A stretch of DNA of 64,000 nucleotides from Mycteria americana (taxonomy: Eukaryota > Chordata > Aves > Ciconiiformes > Ciconiidae). The stretch's first letter is position 1; every line of letters starts with the position of its first letter. The stretch spans positions 7,364,062-7,428,061 of the forward strand of contig NC_134367.1 in the NCBI RefSeq assembly GCF_035582795.1. The letters run 5' to 3'. Below the pieces are notes generated by a model. That model saw nothing but the letters and a program-made list of their open reading frames with translations, searched no databases and was not told the origin of the DNA. Of the stretch, positions 45,812-58,499 are shown in pieces. The translations under genes and the position numbers were made by a program.

Positions 45812-48800
45812 CCCCTGGAGCACTAGTGCTCAAAAATTGTACAGCCTTGGAAAAATGAAGGTCCTCAACAGCAACTGTTTTGCTCTACAGATCCACTGCT
45901 GTAGGTCTGCACTGCTTAGTAATGTAAAAGTAGCTGCAGACACTCATGTAACCACTTGTGAATTTATTATTGTCCCATTTTTTATAATTATTGCATTGTT
46001 TCAAAACTCAGTAATAAGTCTTACTGCATGCTTTTAAGACTGAAAGGCAATAGAAGCACCCAACCAGGGCTTTAACTGAAAATTTAGGTTTCACCTCTCA
46101 GCAGGGTGTTTAGCCTGAGATGGGTGCCACATAACTCTGAGTGTAGCTTTCCTCTTAGCCATGCCCTTCCAGTGTTGCTATGTGATGTTGCATTATGTTG
46201 GTTGGGCAGATCTTCTGTGATAGGTAGGCCTAAAGTATTTTCCCAGTATCAACATCCAAAAAGTTGATTTTCCAAAAGCTCTATGATTCTCTCTTATAGG
46301 AGAAATATGAGACATTGCAATTTTATTGATTTCTGTTGTGATTAGCACAGAAGCAGCAGTCTGATGTGATGAAGCACAGCGCGCAGCTGAAATGTAGGAA
46401 ATGTTAGTTTAAACTTTTAACTTAGTGAATTCAAAGTGATGATTCCTCTTCAAAAGGTGTCAGAATAACCAGCAGCCTGGTGGTTAACCAAGTCTACTAA
46501 GGACAAAAGAGAGATTCTCAGTCCATAGCTTGAATCTTCAGACTTTAGCCCTAAAGTGAGATTAAATCAAGACCGTCTTTCTTAAGGAAATCTCTTCTAC
46601 TACATTAGGAGGTCAAAAAAGGAAAGAAAAGGATGGTGCTCTGTAGCTGTTTTGGGAAAAGTTTTCTGGTCACTGTTATTTACAGTCCTAAATACAGCAG
46701 CTAGCTGGACCATTGGGAAATACTTGGCTAACGATGTGTGTCATACAAATGAGTTTTGACAGTTATCACCAAACTGGAGAAAAATGAGTACTCAAAAGCA
46801 GGTCTTCAAAGGGTGAAGCAGTGTTTGTCACCGGGTGTGTTGGACTCCCGTTCCGTGTTACCAGCTCAGCACCCAGGATGGGTGTAGGAGGACAAGGCAA
46901 TGCCCACTGGGGACCTTTGCCTGTGCCTTCCACAGCCCATGCTTGTGAGATGGGCTCTGCAAAATACACAGAGGCAGTTTAGGATAAAAATGACACTTGA
47001 CAGTATGAAATGGGATCCAACAGACACTGAGAGCTGACTAACTTTGCTATGGAGACTCTGAGAAATAGATGTCATTGGACAAATTAAGGAAAAAGGTCAT
47101 TCCTTTTTTCCTCTTAAAAAGATAACAATACTCTCTGGCACTAATGGCACTTTTAGCTTTTGTCTTTTACCGACTCAGATAAAATTATTCATAGTTTTAA
47201 TTGTTTTTAACATATCATGAGAGGACAGAAAGTTATTTTCTTAATTAACACAATTGATAATGTTGGCACTTTATCTGTGTTAATTCTTTTAAAATGAGCT
47301 CTACTAATTCTTTCTATGAGGTGGCATTGGGTCCACGGACATCTTCTGTTTCACTCTACCATTTAACCCTTGGTAAATTCCTCTGCTTCTACAAATAATT
47401 GCAACTGTTGTAATTAGAACGCTATGCGGTCCATAACTTTGAATATAATATTTCATTCCTTGTGCTCTCTTGGCAAGCACACTAAAGCATTGCTGCCGCA
47501 GTAACTTTCACAGAGGAATCTGTGCAGCATCCGATTGTAGCTCAGTTTCTGTGATTCCTGTGGCACACACTACATACTGCTCTTTCTCATTCTAAGTAAG
47601 TTTTGTCCCTGAGCTACAACACGCTTTCAGTTTTTTCAGATTTTTTTTTCTTTTCGGAAAATGGTTGGTATTAATATTTCCTTCATTTGCCTGCAAAGTT
47701 ACAAAAATGTTATCCCCACTTCATACCAGTTTAGCTGTTCTACACAAACTGAATGCATCCATTTTTGGCAGGCTAACATAAGTATAATGATTGTTTTCTT
47801 ACTAATTTAGATTAAGGACTTCAGATTTTGCCAGCATCTGCCAATATTTATCTGAGTGACGTGGAAGAAGGCATAATTTGAATCTGGGTTAGTACACCTC
47901 CCCTGTTTGTAGCTTCCCAATATGTTTTAGGAGTTCACAGGAACTTGCAAACAATGAAGACTGGTGCAAGCTGGATGACAGACATTTATATTAAAATAAC
48001 ATTTTATAGTCCCTGCCCTGACTCATTAACTTTTAGGGGCTGTGGATCAGAACCTTTATGGCTTTTATCAGGCATTTAATACTGTGGTATCCTAAAAAGC
48101 ACATGTAGAAACAAAACCAACAGGGTTAGCAGTTCAAATCTTGGTTCCTGAAATAATTCATCTGGAAAATGCACATCCCCTACATTTGCTAGGCTTTGCC
48201 TAATAGTTTAAAAGTTATCCCTTTCCATATTTTTTTACCCAACATTGAGGCACTAGATGCTGATCAGGTTTATGGTTTTTCTCGGCTTGGAATTATGAGA
48301 GGAATAATTATTCTGTCTTGTTAATTACATCCCTTTCTGTTTTTTACACTCTAAAACTGAGATTTGTTTCTTGAATAGAGCTTCATTTGGGGGGCACAAT
48401 TAACTCCTGCCTAATCAGGGTGATGAAAATCTTTTAAAGCCATAATCTGGTATTAAAATCCTGCATTATATGTCACTGTAACACTATTTGTGTAAATCGA
48501 GGAAAATTGGTTTTTGTCTTCTTATATCTGAAACTTTATTCTTAATTTGCCAAACACGATTTAAAATAATGAGGAAAGTTTGTGTGTCTTTTTGGAAGTT
48601 AGAGATTAATCTCCCTTCTCTTTTTGCTGAAAATTTTCAAGAAATAATGTGCTCTTTCTGCTTAAAGACAAGGTAAGGTACTTCTTTTTCAGCAACAAGA
48701 CAGGACTAGCCTGTCATAACATTAACATTTGCAAGCAGGTAACAACTTATATTGAGCGAAGCAGCAAACTCTGCATGTTGTAGCAGCCCAGTTTGATCAG

Positions 48801-49869
48801 AGGGGGCTTCCTCCTGCCCCGTGGCTGTGATTTGCTTGGGAAACCTGCACCTTTGCTTCTAAGGCAGGTTAAAAATCCCAATGACTGGGCTTCTGGCTGG
48901 GCTTAACGTATACAGAAGTTGAAATTTCCTCTTTAAAGCTATTTTTTTTTTTGCATGCTTGTAAGTTGGACAATACTGTCCTTGTGAGCCACCTAATATT
49001 GACTTGAGTCGGAGATTTTAGTGTGGCTCAGGAAAAGGAACATGCCCTTAAACTCTTTGATACTTATTTATATCAAATCCAAATTGTGCTGACAGGTCCC
49101 AGATGTGCTTTTCCATTTGTATCACTTCGGCCACCCACATGGTTCAAATGCTGCAGCAATATAAGAGTTGTGGGACCATGCAAGCTGGGGGACAGGAAAG
49201 CATCAGGATCCTTTTAAAGGCCAGGTAGAGTTTGGATCAAGACCTGTGGCTACGATTGGATGGAGAGGATGATCAGTCTGTTTATTTTGTTTCCCAGATT
49301 CATACCTTAGTCCACCCTTTTGTATAAGACAGTCTCTTTAGACCGTGTCCAGGCTGCCCTACCATGGTACCTAATCCAAACCTAAATGGTTGCTCTGCCA
49401 TCTGGAGCACTGAACAATTTGGAGTGCGTATTCTCCATATCTGTGGAAGGAGAAGAGTGCTCATGAAGTCGCCTAAGGTTTGGGGTTTTTTTAATTAATC
49501 AGCCTTTGCTTATTTTTCCCTTTATCTGGAGAAAAAAATAAGAAAAACAATGAAGCTGCTGAACTTTAAAGACTTAGTGCTACTTGGAGCCATATACCTG
49601 GGACACCTTTTGATGTCTCCCATGCCTGGAGTCTCAATGTACCCCCATGACCTGATTCCCTTAAATGAGATCTTTTTTTCAAAGCTAGAGGGACAGCAAG
49701 GAGGGGGTTGTGGGTGCTTTAGGTGTAGGTAGGTGTCATCTGCTACGTTTCTGGCCATACAAGGCTGTTACTGAGAAGATCGTCTGCCTTCAAGATGCCG
49801 AAGAGATAACAAATGGGTAAAATAATGAAACATTTTCTCTCCTCGCTTAGTCTCCCTGCAAGTTTGGAC

Positions 49870-49965
49870 TTTTGAGGGGCGAAATTTAGAGCTTTGCAAC
49901 TTGTCCCAGGTCCCACAGCAAGAAGTATGGAAGCCCTGGGAGTCAAGTGCTAAGTTCTTGCATGC
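49870..49965 (+). mobile_element. Possible MIR SINE remnant
   Basis: AACTTGTCCCAGGTCCCACA at about 49899, followed by GCAAGAAG and CCCTGGGAGTCAAGTGCTAA, resembles the MIR core. Diverged; recognised by eye. Confidence 0.45.
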
Positions 49966-50962
49966 CACTCCTGCCCCACCAAGCACTGGCAGGAAGAAGT
50001 GGGGTGACTGAATGTCCTAAATAGCTCTTGGCTGGGTGGTTTCAAGCATTGCAGAAATGTTTTTATCTTATGCTAGAGTTCCTCACTTTACTTCTTCAGT
50101 TGTCCTGGAGGGGTAACCTTCATGGCCATCTGCCAGATTCTAGTTTTCCCATATCAGGGTTCACTTTATTGACCTTAGAACTTTTGACCTCAGTAGCCCA
50201 TTTCCACACAAAAGGAAATGGAAAGAAAACTCCACAAGCTTGCCCAGATGGGTCTACTATTTAATACTCCTGCAGCTTCTTCATAACTGTAATAGCCAAT
50301 TACTGTTTATAACCTTAACCATGTAAAGTTATTTACATTAGAACCCACCACCTAAATAACTCTAAGGAGAATTTATGGTTGTAACTTTTCACTTAACTGT
50401 AAAATTTGCAGAGCTACCATCTGTAGACATAGTGCCCCTCAGGATATGCAGAAATTGCTGGGACTGTCTTACTGATAATTCCCAGTTTCTTGGTATTACA
50501 AGAACAGTTTGTATAGATAAAGACAACACGTTCAGTATGCATTAAACATATTGAGCAATGAAGCTATTCAGACACAAGCAATTGCCCTGCTTGGTTTTTC
50601 TGTATTCTCAGTCTTGGGTCACTCTTACACCCAGCTGGAAACATGAAGCTCCTTAAGATATTCAGGGAAGGCACTTCAGAGGCCCTGGCTTGAATGCTAC
50701 AACACACTGGTACCTAGATACTGCTCAGACGGATTACTGTGATGAGTGCCATATGAATCATGACATTCTTGGATAAAGTAAGTCATGAAATAAATCATGG
50801 CAGGATACTTTATGCAATTTTGAATTGGATCCTGAAATGCCCTAGGAGCTGGTAGAGCAGAAATGAAGACAGGAGGATGCATCTTGTTTATGAACAAAAA
50901 TATCTTTGCATTTTCTGGTGGCAGATGTGATCTATTGCAAATTCTGTTATTTTGTTTTTCAG

Positions 50963-50985
50963 ACGCTGAACTGCACATGACTGAG
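50963..50985 (+). other. OPN5: OPN5 5' untranslated end and alternative upstream start
   Basis: A pyrimidine-rich tract ending TTTGTTTTTCAG at 50962 looks like a splice acceptor, implying that the first coding exon is preceded by a noncoding exon. An in-frame ATG at 50977 has C at -3 and A at +4, a weak context. It would add three residues before the Met chosen here. Confidence 0.5.
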
Positions 50986-51115
50986 ATGGCATCAGATCAC
51001 AACACTTCCTCCCAGGAAGAATACCTTCCTCACTATCTCCAGAAGGAAGACCCCTTTGCATCAAAGCTTTCTAGAGAAGCTGATATTGTAGCTGGGTTTT
51101 ACTTGACTGTAATTG
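50986..51115 (+). CDS. OPN5: OPN5 (neuropsin) coding exon 1
   Basis: This encodes residues 1-43 and the first base of codon 44 of opsin-5, a UV-sensitive G-protein-coupled photopigment known from avian deep-brain neurons and retina. The exon covers the extracellular N-terminus and the start of helix 1. The block LPHYLQKEDPFASKLSREAD, then the AGFYLTVIG stretch, agrees closely with human OPN5 as remembered. An N-glycosylation sequon (Asn-Thr-Ser, residues 6-8) is present. I chose the ATG at 50986 because its context (G at -3, G at +4) is strong and it gives the same N-terminal length as the human protein; the ATG at 50977 is an alternative. The donor is G|GTAATG at 51116, phase 1. Confidence 0.92.
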
Positions 51116-54100
51116 GTAATGATTTTGTAATTCATCTTTGAAATATGACTATGTCACTGCATCCTTGCAGGCACTCACAAAGAAGGCAGAAGCTGCTGTG
51201 CATTAGATGTGTAATTATGTATTTCTTCATACTAGAAAGAAAAATCTAGAAGGGAGAGGAGAGAATGTGTTAGAAATATGGTGTCAACAGTGTCAACAGT
51301 TAGTGTCAACACACAAAGCTGCTCCAGGTAGTCAAAAGTGACCAGCAGTAGACCTTCCAGCAAAAAGTCAAGAAATACTCGATTTTTTTCTGCTGACAGG
51401 TTACTAGCTTGCGGTTTAATCATTCCCAACCAGAACTGGCTTTTGCCCTTAAGCCAGGTGGGTTTTATGGCCTGTTTTCAAAGCCTCTCTCATGTGCCTA
51501 CACAGCAAAGAGAACATCCTCAGACGTGCTCATCTGAATCTTCCTCAGCTCCTGGCATCAGCTGTCGTCTGTTATATTGAACATATTATATTGAACAGTA
51601 TTTTCTGCCTAACACCCTTCCCTCTCTTTCATTTTGGAGTCTTTTACCATGTGCAAAGTGACTTTGCAAGCAGAATAAATGCAATTATTTATTGGTTAGT
51701 GCACACAGATGATAGCTGGGACTGTTTTCTACGTGAAGTATTCATACGCCAAGGAGTTGTCAGTCACCTGGGAAATACTGATCTCTGTTGCTTCTAGGAA
51801 TAAACTGGTCCTTGTTCTTGATGATTTACCACCTTTGCTTTGGGGATGGGGGCAAGGTTATATCTTTTTGTGTCAATATTTTTGCTCTCAAGTACTTGAG
51901 CTTCTAAGCGTTGCCTCAACACTTACACTTCTTTCTCTGGTTTAGGTTTCCTTATGCTTTATGGCTTTAGTTTATGCAGTTTCTCACAGTTCAGCACCTA
52001 TTTTCTCAGTAAAGCTGAGCCAAGGTCACGTAACTGTGCTACACCAAACTGGGCTCCGGGTGTCAGCTGGCTGAACACCAGGCTGAATGCAGGGTATGCA
52101 GTGTATTCCTTGACATTTATTTTGGTTTTGATTCATTCTCTTGTTCTATCAGTTCTGCACAAAATACAAAGATCTTTCAGTCCTACCTTCATGTTTCTCA
52201 TTCACTATTTTACATCCCTCCTTCCTACTCTCTCTTACCGCCTTTCCCCCGGCTGTTCTAAGTAAGTAATCTAATATTTTCTGCAGTGGAGGTCTCACAA
52301 AGGCTTGAATAATGCTTATTTCTCATTTGCCTTCTGCTTATGTCTTTATCAAAAAAGGAATTCAGAGCAGCAGAGATGGCAGGTGAGGCTGTATCTCTGT
52401 GCTGTTCTCGGTATTCATGCACTGTTTTGTACGTATCCTAGCTTTTCACATATACATATTTTTTCTGCTGCTATGCAGACAGATGTCTTCACTGAACTGT
52501 CCAAAACAACCCCCCTTGGTTCTTTTTTCGCTCGGTTAAGCAAGCTTAGTTTTAATCCCAGGAAATATGTCTGAGTAGTTGAAATGAATCCTTCCAATGT
52601 ACACTGTGTTGCCTTGTTATATCGGCTGTATTTAGTGTAGATTTATCCAGTTCCAGAGAAATACCCCTGCTACGTGTGAAACATCTTGAAAAACATAGCT
52701 ATAATCAAACTAAGGCAAGGAACAGAAACCATGACTTTCCAGTGGAAACCCAAAACCTAACCATGAAGGCACAGATTTACATGAGCAGTGTGAGGAGACT
52801 GAAATTATAGTTTATAAAGGGTTGATAATAATTTTGATATATCAGTAAGATTCCCACCTTCCTGGCGTTGTGGACTCGACATCAGTCTGTGGTGGACTCA
52901 TTACGCCCATCAGCCCAAGCCAGGAAAGTTCAAGCCATAGCTCTGCCGTATACATGTGTACCTCTACTTTAGACATCATATCCTACATTTTGCTCTGGGT
53001 TTAACTTATTTTTTCATGTGTTTGTTTTGCATTGTGTTTTACTTGGTTAGTTACTTTACCCTTATGGTCATTACACACTCCAGTAGCAGCTTTCATTACA
53101 GCCAAGTATGCTTTTCATGTATGCATGTGAATGCTATATTTGCATCTTCCTTGGACTTGCATCTATAGCATCAGATACCACCGGTATCCTGCACAGATGT
53201 TTTAAATTCCTTTTAGCAATCATTGTAATGATTTTAAGCAGTCATTGCCTAGCTGCTGGTCAGTCATACCCTCAGCCATTCCAGCAACAGCAACTGGTTT
53301 CATGTTTTCTAGACCAGCACAACAGTGTTTTAGGCACTGCGTGCAATACAGTAATGGATATTAATTTGCCAGAGGCCAAGAGAAGTGCAGACCCCCGCTT
53401 TTTATAGGGGTTTGTGTGAAGAAGGAGGGTGTTATGCTTTTTACCAGTAAAGCTGAATTACATCTCAGAGCTCAGCCACTAACAGGGGGAATTAGACAAA
53501 ACTGGTGGAAGGAGCAATCTCAGGTCTTCTTCTGTGCTTGTGAATAGATGGGGTAAAGTAGTCTTTAAACATATTTTTCTTACCAAGAAAAAGAAAAAGC
53601 TTTGCTTGGGCTGATGCTTCACATGTGAGTTGTGCCTTTACAAGACTGGTTTAGTTTATCCCCTTGGGGATGCCACCATTTGCTCCTGTTGATGTGCAGA
53701 TCCGTATTTTATTACCCATTCATGTTTAAGTGGATGGCAACATTTTAGTAATAGCTAGGGCCTGCAAAAATATGAGAACTTAGAAGGAAATTAATCTTTG
53801 TTGTTCCCAGGTAAATTTGTGAGTGGCTTTTTTTACTTTCTGCAAACAAACATAATCCTAAATTTCCTTTTCCACTAAGATGATTTCTGACACTTCAAAG
53901 CATCCACATTTCTGTTGGGACATGAAGCACTGCCATGCAGAGATTTTCGGTGGTGGATAGGGGGTCTTGATGTAGTGGAGAAGGAAGTCTAGCTCTGTGA
54001 AACTATTTACTGACATCAAATTTTACACAAAAGGCTTGCTGAGGCTGTAAATTTGCTTTAATTGGCAGCTTTATAGTTAATCCCAGCTCCCAAGTATCCA

Positions 54101-54375
54101 AAATAGTAAGCAAAAACTATGTACTTAAATAGCTCTTGGGTATAGTTGTGTCTTGTGGTAACTCTGGAGTATTGCAGATTTACTTTGTAAACTGTGTAAT
54201 CTGCAGAAGATGGAAGACCAAGCTGGAGCGTTCAGCTCCGTACCCAGGAAGGGTATGTCTGTGGTTTTTAATTGTAACTTGTGGTTCAGGCTGAACCTGT
54301 CCATTGTCACCTTCTGCCACTGAACTGTCCCCCCTATTCTTTTGCAGATCTCTTCCAAGAAATGGTGGCCCTTCT

Positions 54376-54402
54376 TGAGGATGTCCTGTGTGGACATCCT
54401 CA
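54376..54402. repeat. Perfect hairpin: 11-bp stem, 5-base loop
   Basis: TGAGGATGTCC at 54376-54386 and GGACATCCTCA at 54392-54402 are exact reverse complements around the loop TGTGT. It lies inside OPN5 intron 1. Confidence 0.9.
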
Positions 54403-56506
54403 TAGCGGAGAGAGGGACTAGCTGCACAAAGGGGGGAAGCCAGGAGGTGGGGGTTGCTATTGAGTATCTTTTTGTGCTTGAGGCATATAAGGTGCAAGTG
54501 AGTTTAAAATTTATTTCAAACAGGGGAAGCAGCTGCCCAGTGAGCGAACAAGGCTGGGATCCTATCAGGAAGCTCAGCAGAGCTTTTAGGGGCAGGCTGG
54601 TTGTACAACTGAAGTATTGCAGTTTGAAAAAAGAAAAATACATTTTTTTGTCTTTAAAGAAAATCAGGGGTCTTGACCAACCTGTGATAAATTCTCTGTG
54701 AATGTGTGATCTTTTGTCCTAACTACTTCATTTCCGTGTGTATTTTTTTAATTGTCTGGGGAAAAAAAAAAATCAAATGGTACACGTGGTTATAAGAATC
54801 CAATTCTTTTCACTTTGTCACTTCCCCCGCTAGCTTTTTCATCACTGGCTTGATTATTTACTGTAGGGCCGGGTAGGGTGACTAACGACTGAGCGGAGAC
54901 CTGCTGGCTGTCGGCTCCTTTGAAAGTCCGTGGCAAGTAACTATTGATTTGCAAACTGTTGTTGCACACTTCCTCAGTGTGTTATGAAACAGCTTAACTG
55001 AAAACAAAATCCTGAACTAGCTTCTTTTTTTTTTTTTTTTTTCCTCTGATGGTTTAGCACTGCTGTCAGATTGGAGAAAAGGAATCTTATTTGTTCAGAT
55101 TTCTTCTTTTATACACGTTTGCTTTTCACTGCAGGTTGGCTCTTTCTCTGTGTGTGGCACTTTTTTAATTATCTCATCCTTGGCTCTTTGTGTGTATTTA
55201 TGTAATAGTGTTATGGTGCCATGGACAGTTGTGCCCTGAACTGTTTGCTCCTGGCAAAGAGCCTTTATTTTATATCCGAAGAGTCTTTTTTCCCGTTTCC
55301 AACCCCAGGCTCTGCCCAGGCACGCAGCCTTGCCAGCACCTACCAGAGCTGGGAGCCTGCACCAGCAAGGACTTCAGCTAGCTGTTAGGAAAATCTCTTT
55401 AATAGAAGGAAGAACGAAGCATTAGATGGCTCATCTAGGGAGATTATAAAGTTTCTATCACCAAGGAGTTAAAAAAGAATTCACATAAGCAATTGTCAGA
55501 TGCAGGTATAGACAAAAGGCAACTGAAGCTATCACTGGACCCCTTCCAGCTGTAGGATTAGGAGGTCAGTGGGCTGGGGCTCTCTGAAACATTGCTATTA
55601 ATAATGATCAGTTGCTTCAGAGACTTGTCTGATGAAGACATCTCTCTGGACTACCAGTCAGTTGAAAAAGATGCGGGAAAATGTCAAGTACTTTTGAAAG
55701 GTAAATGCTGGCACAGTAGATATCCTAAATATCACTAGCGAGAAAATGGCATTAAGAGAGAAAAGGATTAAGACATATGAAAAATGCTCAGCAACACTGA
55801 GATTCATTTACTGAGCTGCAAGGAAGAAAATAATTCAAATGAATACCTGTATCTACTTATAATTCGGATTAAGTTTTCAGAGCCATAAGAATTCACCAAG
55901 GATAAATCAAATTTGCTGAGAAAAGCTAATATTAAATGATCAGCCAGCTTCTGTCCTGTTTATTTTTTAAAATAATATAGAGAGTAATACTGTCAGTATA
56001 AAAATAAGAAGCGTTTCCAATTAGAGGAGTGTTGCATTTATTACTGAAAAATTCAAAATCAAAGTATTTTTGTCCTGAGTTTGGTAAACTTTTGGTTCCA
56101 CAGTTACTCATAATTCTTGAGAAACTCCAGTTTTAGCCTCTGGGAAGCATTTTTCTCTCTGCCTCATGGATGTGCCCAGGTTGGGTTTCTTGGTTCTGTG
56201 AGGACATGACACCTTGCAAGGGGATCATTCCATTCATGGGCCAGAGGAAATACCCGTTTATTTCCTGAGGTTTAATTCCTGAGGTCTGGCCTCCCAGCAG
56301 ACTGTGATGAAAATTATGTGGTGTTCAAAGGTACCGTATCTGGAGAGGGCAGCTTTGCTGGGCGGCTGGAGGGCTGCTGGGGTCTTTTTGAAACATGGAA
56401 TATGGCTGAGTTTGCACCACCAGAGCCATGTGTAGGAAGGCACCACAAAGAGTGACTCATCAATAGAGGAAAGTTCGGTTATTTACAACTTTTGTATAGC
56501 AGTGTG

Positions 56507-57068
56507 TGTCATGGTTTAACCCCAGCCAGCAACTAAGCACCACACAGCCACTCGCTCACTCTCCCTGGCCGGACGGAGGAGAGAATCGGAAAGGTAAAAG
56601 TGAGAAAGCTCGTGGGTTGAGATAAAGACAGTTTCATAGGGAAAGCAAAAGCTGCACACACCAGCAAAGTAAAACAAGGAATTCATTCACTCCTTCCCAT
56701 GGGCAGGCGGGTGTTCAGCCATCTCCAGGAAAGCAGAAGGCAAACGCCATCACTCCGAATGTCCCCCCTTCCTTCTTCTTCCCCAGCTTTACATGCTGAG
56801 CATGACGCCATATGGTATGGAATAGCCCTTTGGTCAGCTGGGGTCAGCTGTCCCAGCCGTGTCCCCTCCCAACTCCTTGTGCCCCCCCAGCCTACTCGCT
56901 GGTGGGGTGGGGTGAGGAGCAGAAAAGGCCTTGACTGTGTGTGAGCACTGCTCAGCAGTGACAAAAACATCCCTGAGTTATCAACGCTGTTTCCAGCACA
57001 AATCCAAACATAGCCCCATCGGAGCTACTATGGAGAAAACTAACTCTATCCCAGCCAAAACCAGCACA
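56507..57068 (-). mobile_element. Avian ERVL-type solo LTR, antisense, variant 2
   Basis: The + strand starts TGTCATGGTTTAACCCCAGC and ends CCAAAACCAGCACA. It is flanked on both sides by GTGTG (56502-56506 and 57069-57073), a 5-bp target duplication, which fits an ERVL-type element. On the - strand it shows the CATGTAAAGC TATA region near 56790 and lacks any internal genes, so it formed by LTR-LTR recombination. Its ends match the LTR at 38048-38636 while the centre differs. It lies in OPN5 intron 1, antisense to the gene. Confidence 0.9.
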
Positions 57069-57069
57069 G

Positions 57070-57600
57070 TGTGGAGGGCTGGCCTCGGCCAGCAGCCAAG
57101 CACCCAGGGCAGCCTCTTGCTTACAGCCCCTGCAGTGGGACGGGGAGGGAATCGGAAGAGCAGAAGCAGTGGAGATAAAGGCAGGGTAGCAGCAAGGACA
57201 GGGAGATCACTCACCAGTTACTGTTGTGGGGAAAACAGACTCATCGTGGGGAATTTAACTGAAAACAGTTAATTACTGCTTTGGGTAGTGAGAATACTTA
57301 AGGAATACATGAAATACTTAAGGAAAACACCTTTCCTCCCCCTTTCCCAGGCTGAACTGAACTCCAACATCTTCTCCCTTATTGCCGCTGTGGGTCCCTT
57401 TGGTGAGGCAACGGCAGTTCAGGAGGTTGGGGTCTCTGCCGCTCTTTGCTCTTCACTGTTTTCTTCTGCTTCTCCCTCCTTCTTGTCTCCTCTGCTCCGG
57501 CGTGAGACCTCCGTGGGCCGTGGGCCCTTTGGGGTGTTCACCTTCGGGGGTGACTCTTGCTTCCTGGAAGGGAAGTTGTCTGCTGTCCTGTGTTTCCACT
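57070..57600 (-). mobile_element. Older LTR of a second ERVL-type family, antisense (right edge uncertain)
   Basis: On the - strand it ends in CCTCCACA at 57070. Reading + strand, it shows GGGAGATCACTCACCAGTTA at about 57200, AACAGACTCATCGTGGGGAA at about 57236, CACCTTTCCTCCCCCTTTCC at about 57328 and CCGGCGTGAGACCTCC at about 57497. These occur in the order of another common avian LTR as I remember it. The expected AATAAA position is mutated. The right boundary is not defined. No retroviral gene was recognised. Confidence 0.5.
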
Positions 57601-58379
57601 GCAAAACGCTCGCTCTGGGCTCAAACTCTTTCAAACACGAGTTAGTGAAGAAACAGTTTTCTTTAAGGGAACTGGAAACCCTGCAATTTTTGGTACCAGT
57701 GTGATTAGCTCCGTGGCTATTAACCACTTGCAGCGTTGGTCCCTGTGAGTCCTCGGGTGGTGACACGGCAAAAAAGATGTCAGCCAACATCAACAGGATC
57801 CCTTCTCATGCACTGAATTCCAGCTGGAAGTTAAAATCAAATATATTTTATAATTTTTCCTTCTTATGTTAGAAATAATTTTTTATTGTAAAATTTAAGA
57901 TGTGATAGTAATATCTTAAATTATTTTAAAAATGTATCACTCAACCTCTGATTATAGTATTTAATAAAATTAAGGTTGGTCAGAGATTGAGGTCCTTGTG
58001 ATTACAGACAGCTGAATTTCATTCTTGTGGTTGTATAAATGTTTGTGAGACAAATGGGGTTGATCAGAACAGAGGAATTATGGGATTTCTATTACGTGCA
58101 TGCAAACGATAGCTGTGCAGGCTCAGGTGGTGAAGGCAATGCCCTGCTGCAGGGGGGAAAATAGCATTTGTTGTGGGAGGGTGATGTCTGCAGTAGATGT
58201 CTCTGAGCTCCGTAATGAGGATGAGATGATCATGTTTCAGAGCAAAATGTCTAGCCTTGGGACCACAGGTTCAGGCTGAAAATATCAGAGGATTTCACAA
58301 GGAAGATGGGATATTGCTGTTTTTAAGGAGAATTCCAATTTGATTGTTTTTCTTTTTTTTTTTTGTTTTATTTTTATAG

Positions 58380-58499
58380 GGATTCTTTCAACTCTGGGAA
58401 ATGGGTATGTTATTTTTATGTCTTCAAAGCGAAAAAAGAAGTTGAGACCTGCTGAGATAATGACTGTTAATTTAGCAGTGTGTGATCTGGGCATTTCAG
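58380..58499 (+). CDS. OPN5: OPN5 (neuropsin) coding exon 2
   Basis: This 120-bp exon is phase 1 at both ends and completes Gly44, then encodes residues 45-83 and the first base of codon 84. It covers most of helix 1, the first cytoplasmic loop and helix 2. Asn51 in GNGYV is the conserved Asn of helix 1 (rhodopsin Asn55). Asp79 in NLAVCDLGIS is the conserved Asp of helix 2 (rhodopsin Asp83). The spacing of 28 residues between them equals that of rhodopsin. The basic loop SSKRKKKLRPAEIM is typical of OPN5. The acceptor is TTTTTATAG and the donor is G|GTAATT; both donors so far have T at +5 instead of the usual G. Confidence 0.95.

Larger units (their letters stand above)
38637..50985. other. 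Unique DNA upstream of OPN5
   Basis: No protein-coding gene was recognised. It holds a 29-bp two-copy tandem at 40771-40820, a MIR-like piece at about 41320-41400, a nuclear-receptor-type palindrome at 44647-44664, a T31 tract at 45781-45811 and a MIR-like piece at 49870-49965. Upstream noncoding exon(s) and the promoter of OPN5 should lie here but cannot be placed from sequence alone. Confidence 0.5.
51116..58379 (+). other. OPN5 intron 1
   Basis: This 7.3-kb phase-1 intron has donor GTAATG and an acceptor after a T-rich tract, TTTTTATAG at 58379. It holds a perfect hairpin at 54376-54402, a T tract at about 55024-55042, and two antisense LTRs between 56507 and about 57600. No additional exon was recognised. 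Confidence 0.85.

Noticed and set aside
50690..50962. GGATTA at 50731 as an OTX/CRX photoreceptor site controlling OPN5
   Set aside because: A single six-base match is expected by chance in DNA of this composition, and the true promoter is probably further upstream.
54125..54643. 172-codon antisense frame in OPN5 intron 1
   Set aside because: No recognisable domain, overlapped by another antisense frame and by a sense frame; no evidence for a gene.
56683..56970. Antisense frame nearly identical to one at 38352-38579
   Set aside because: The similarity is explained by both lying in related LTRs; LTRs of this type are noncoding.
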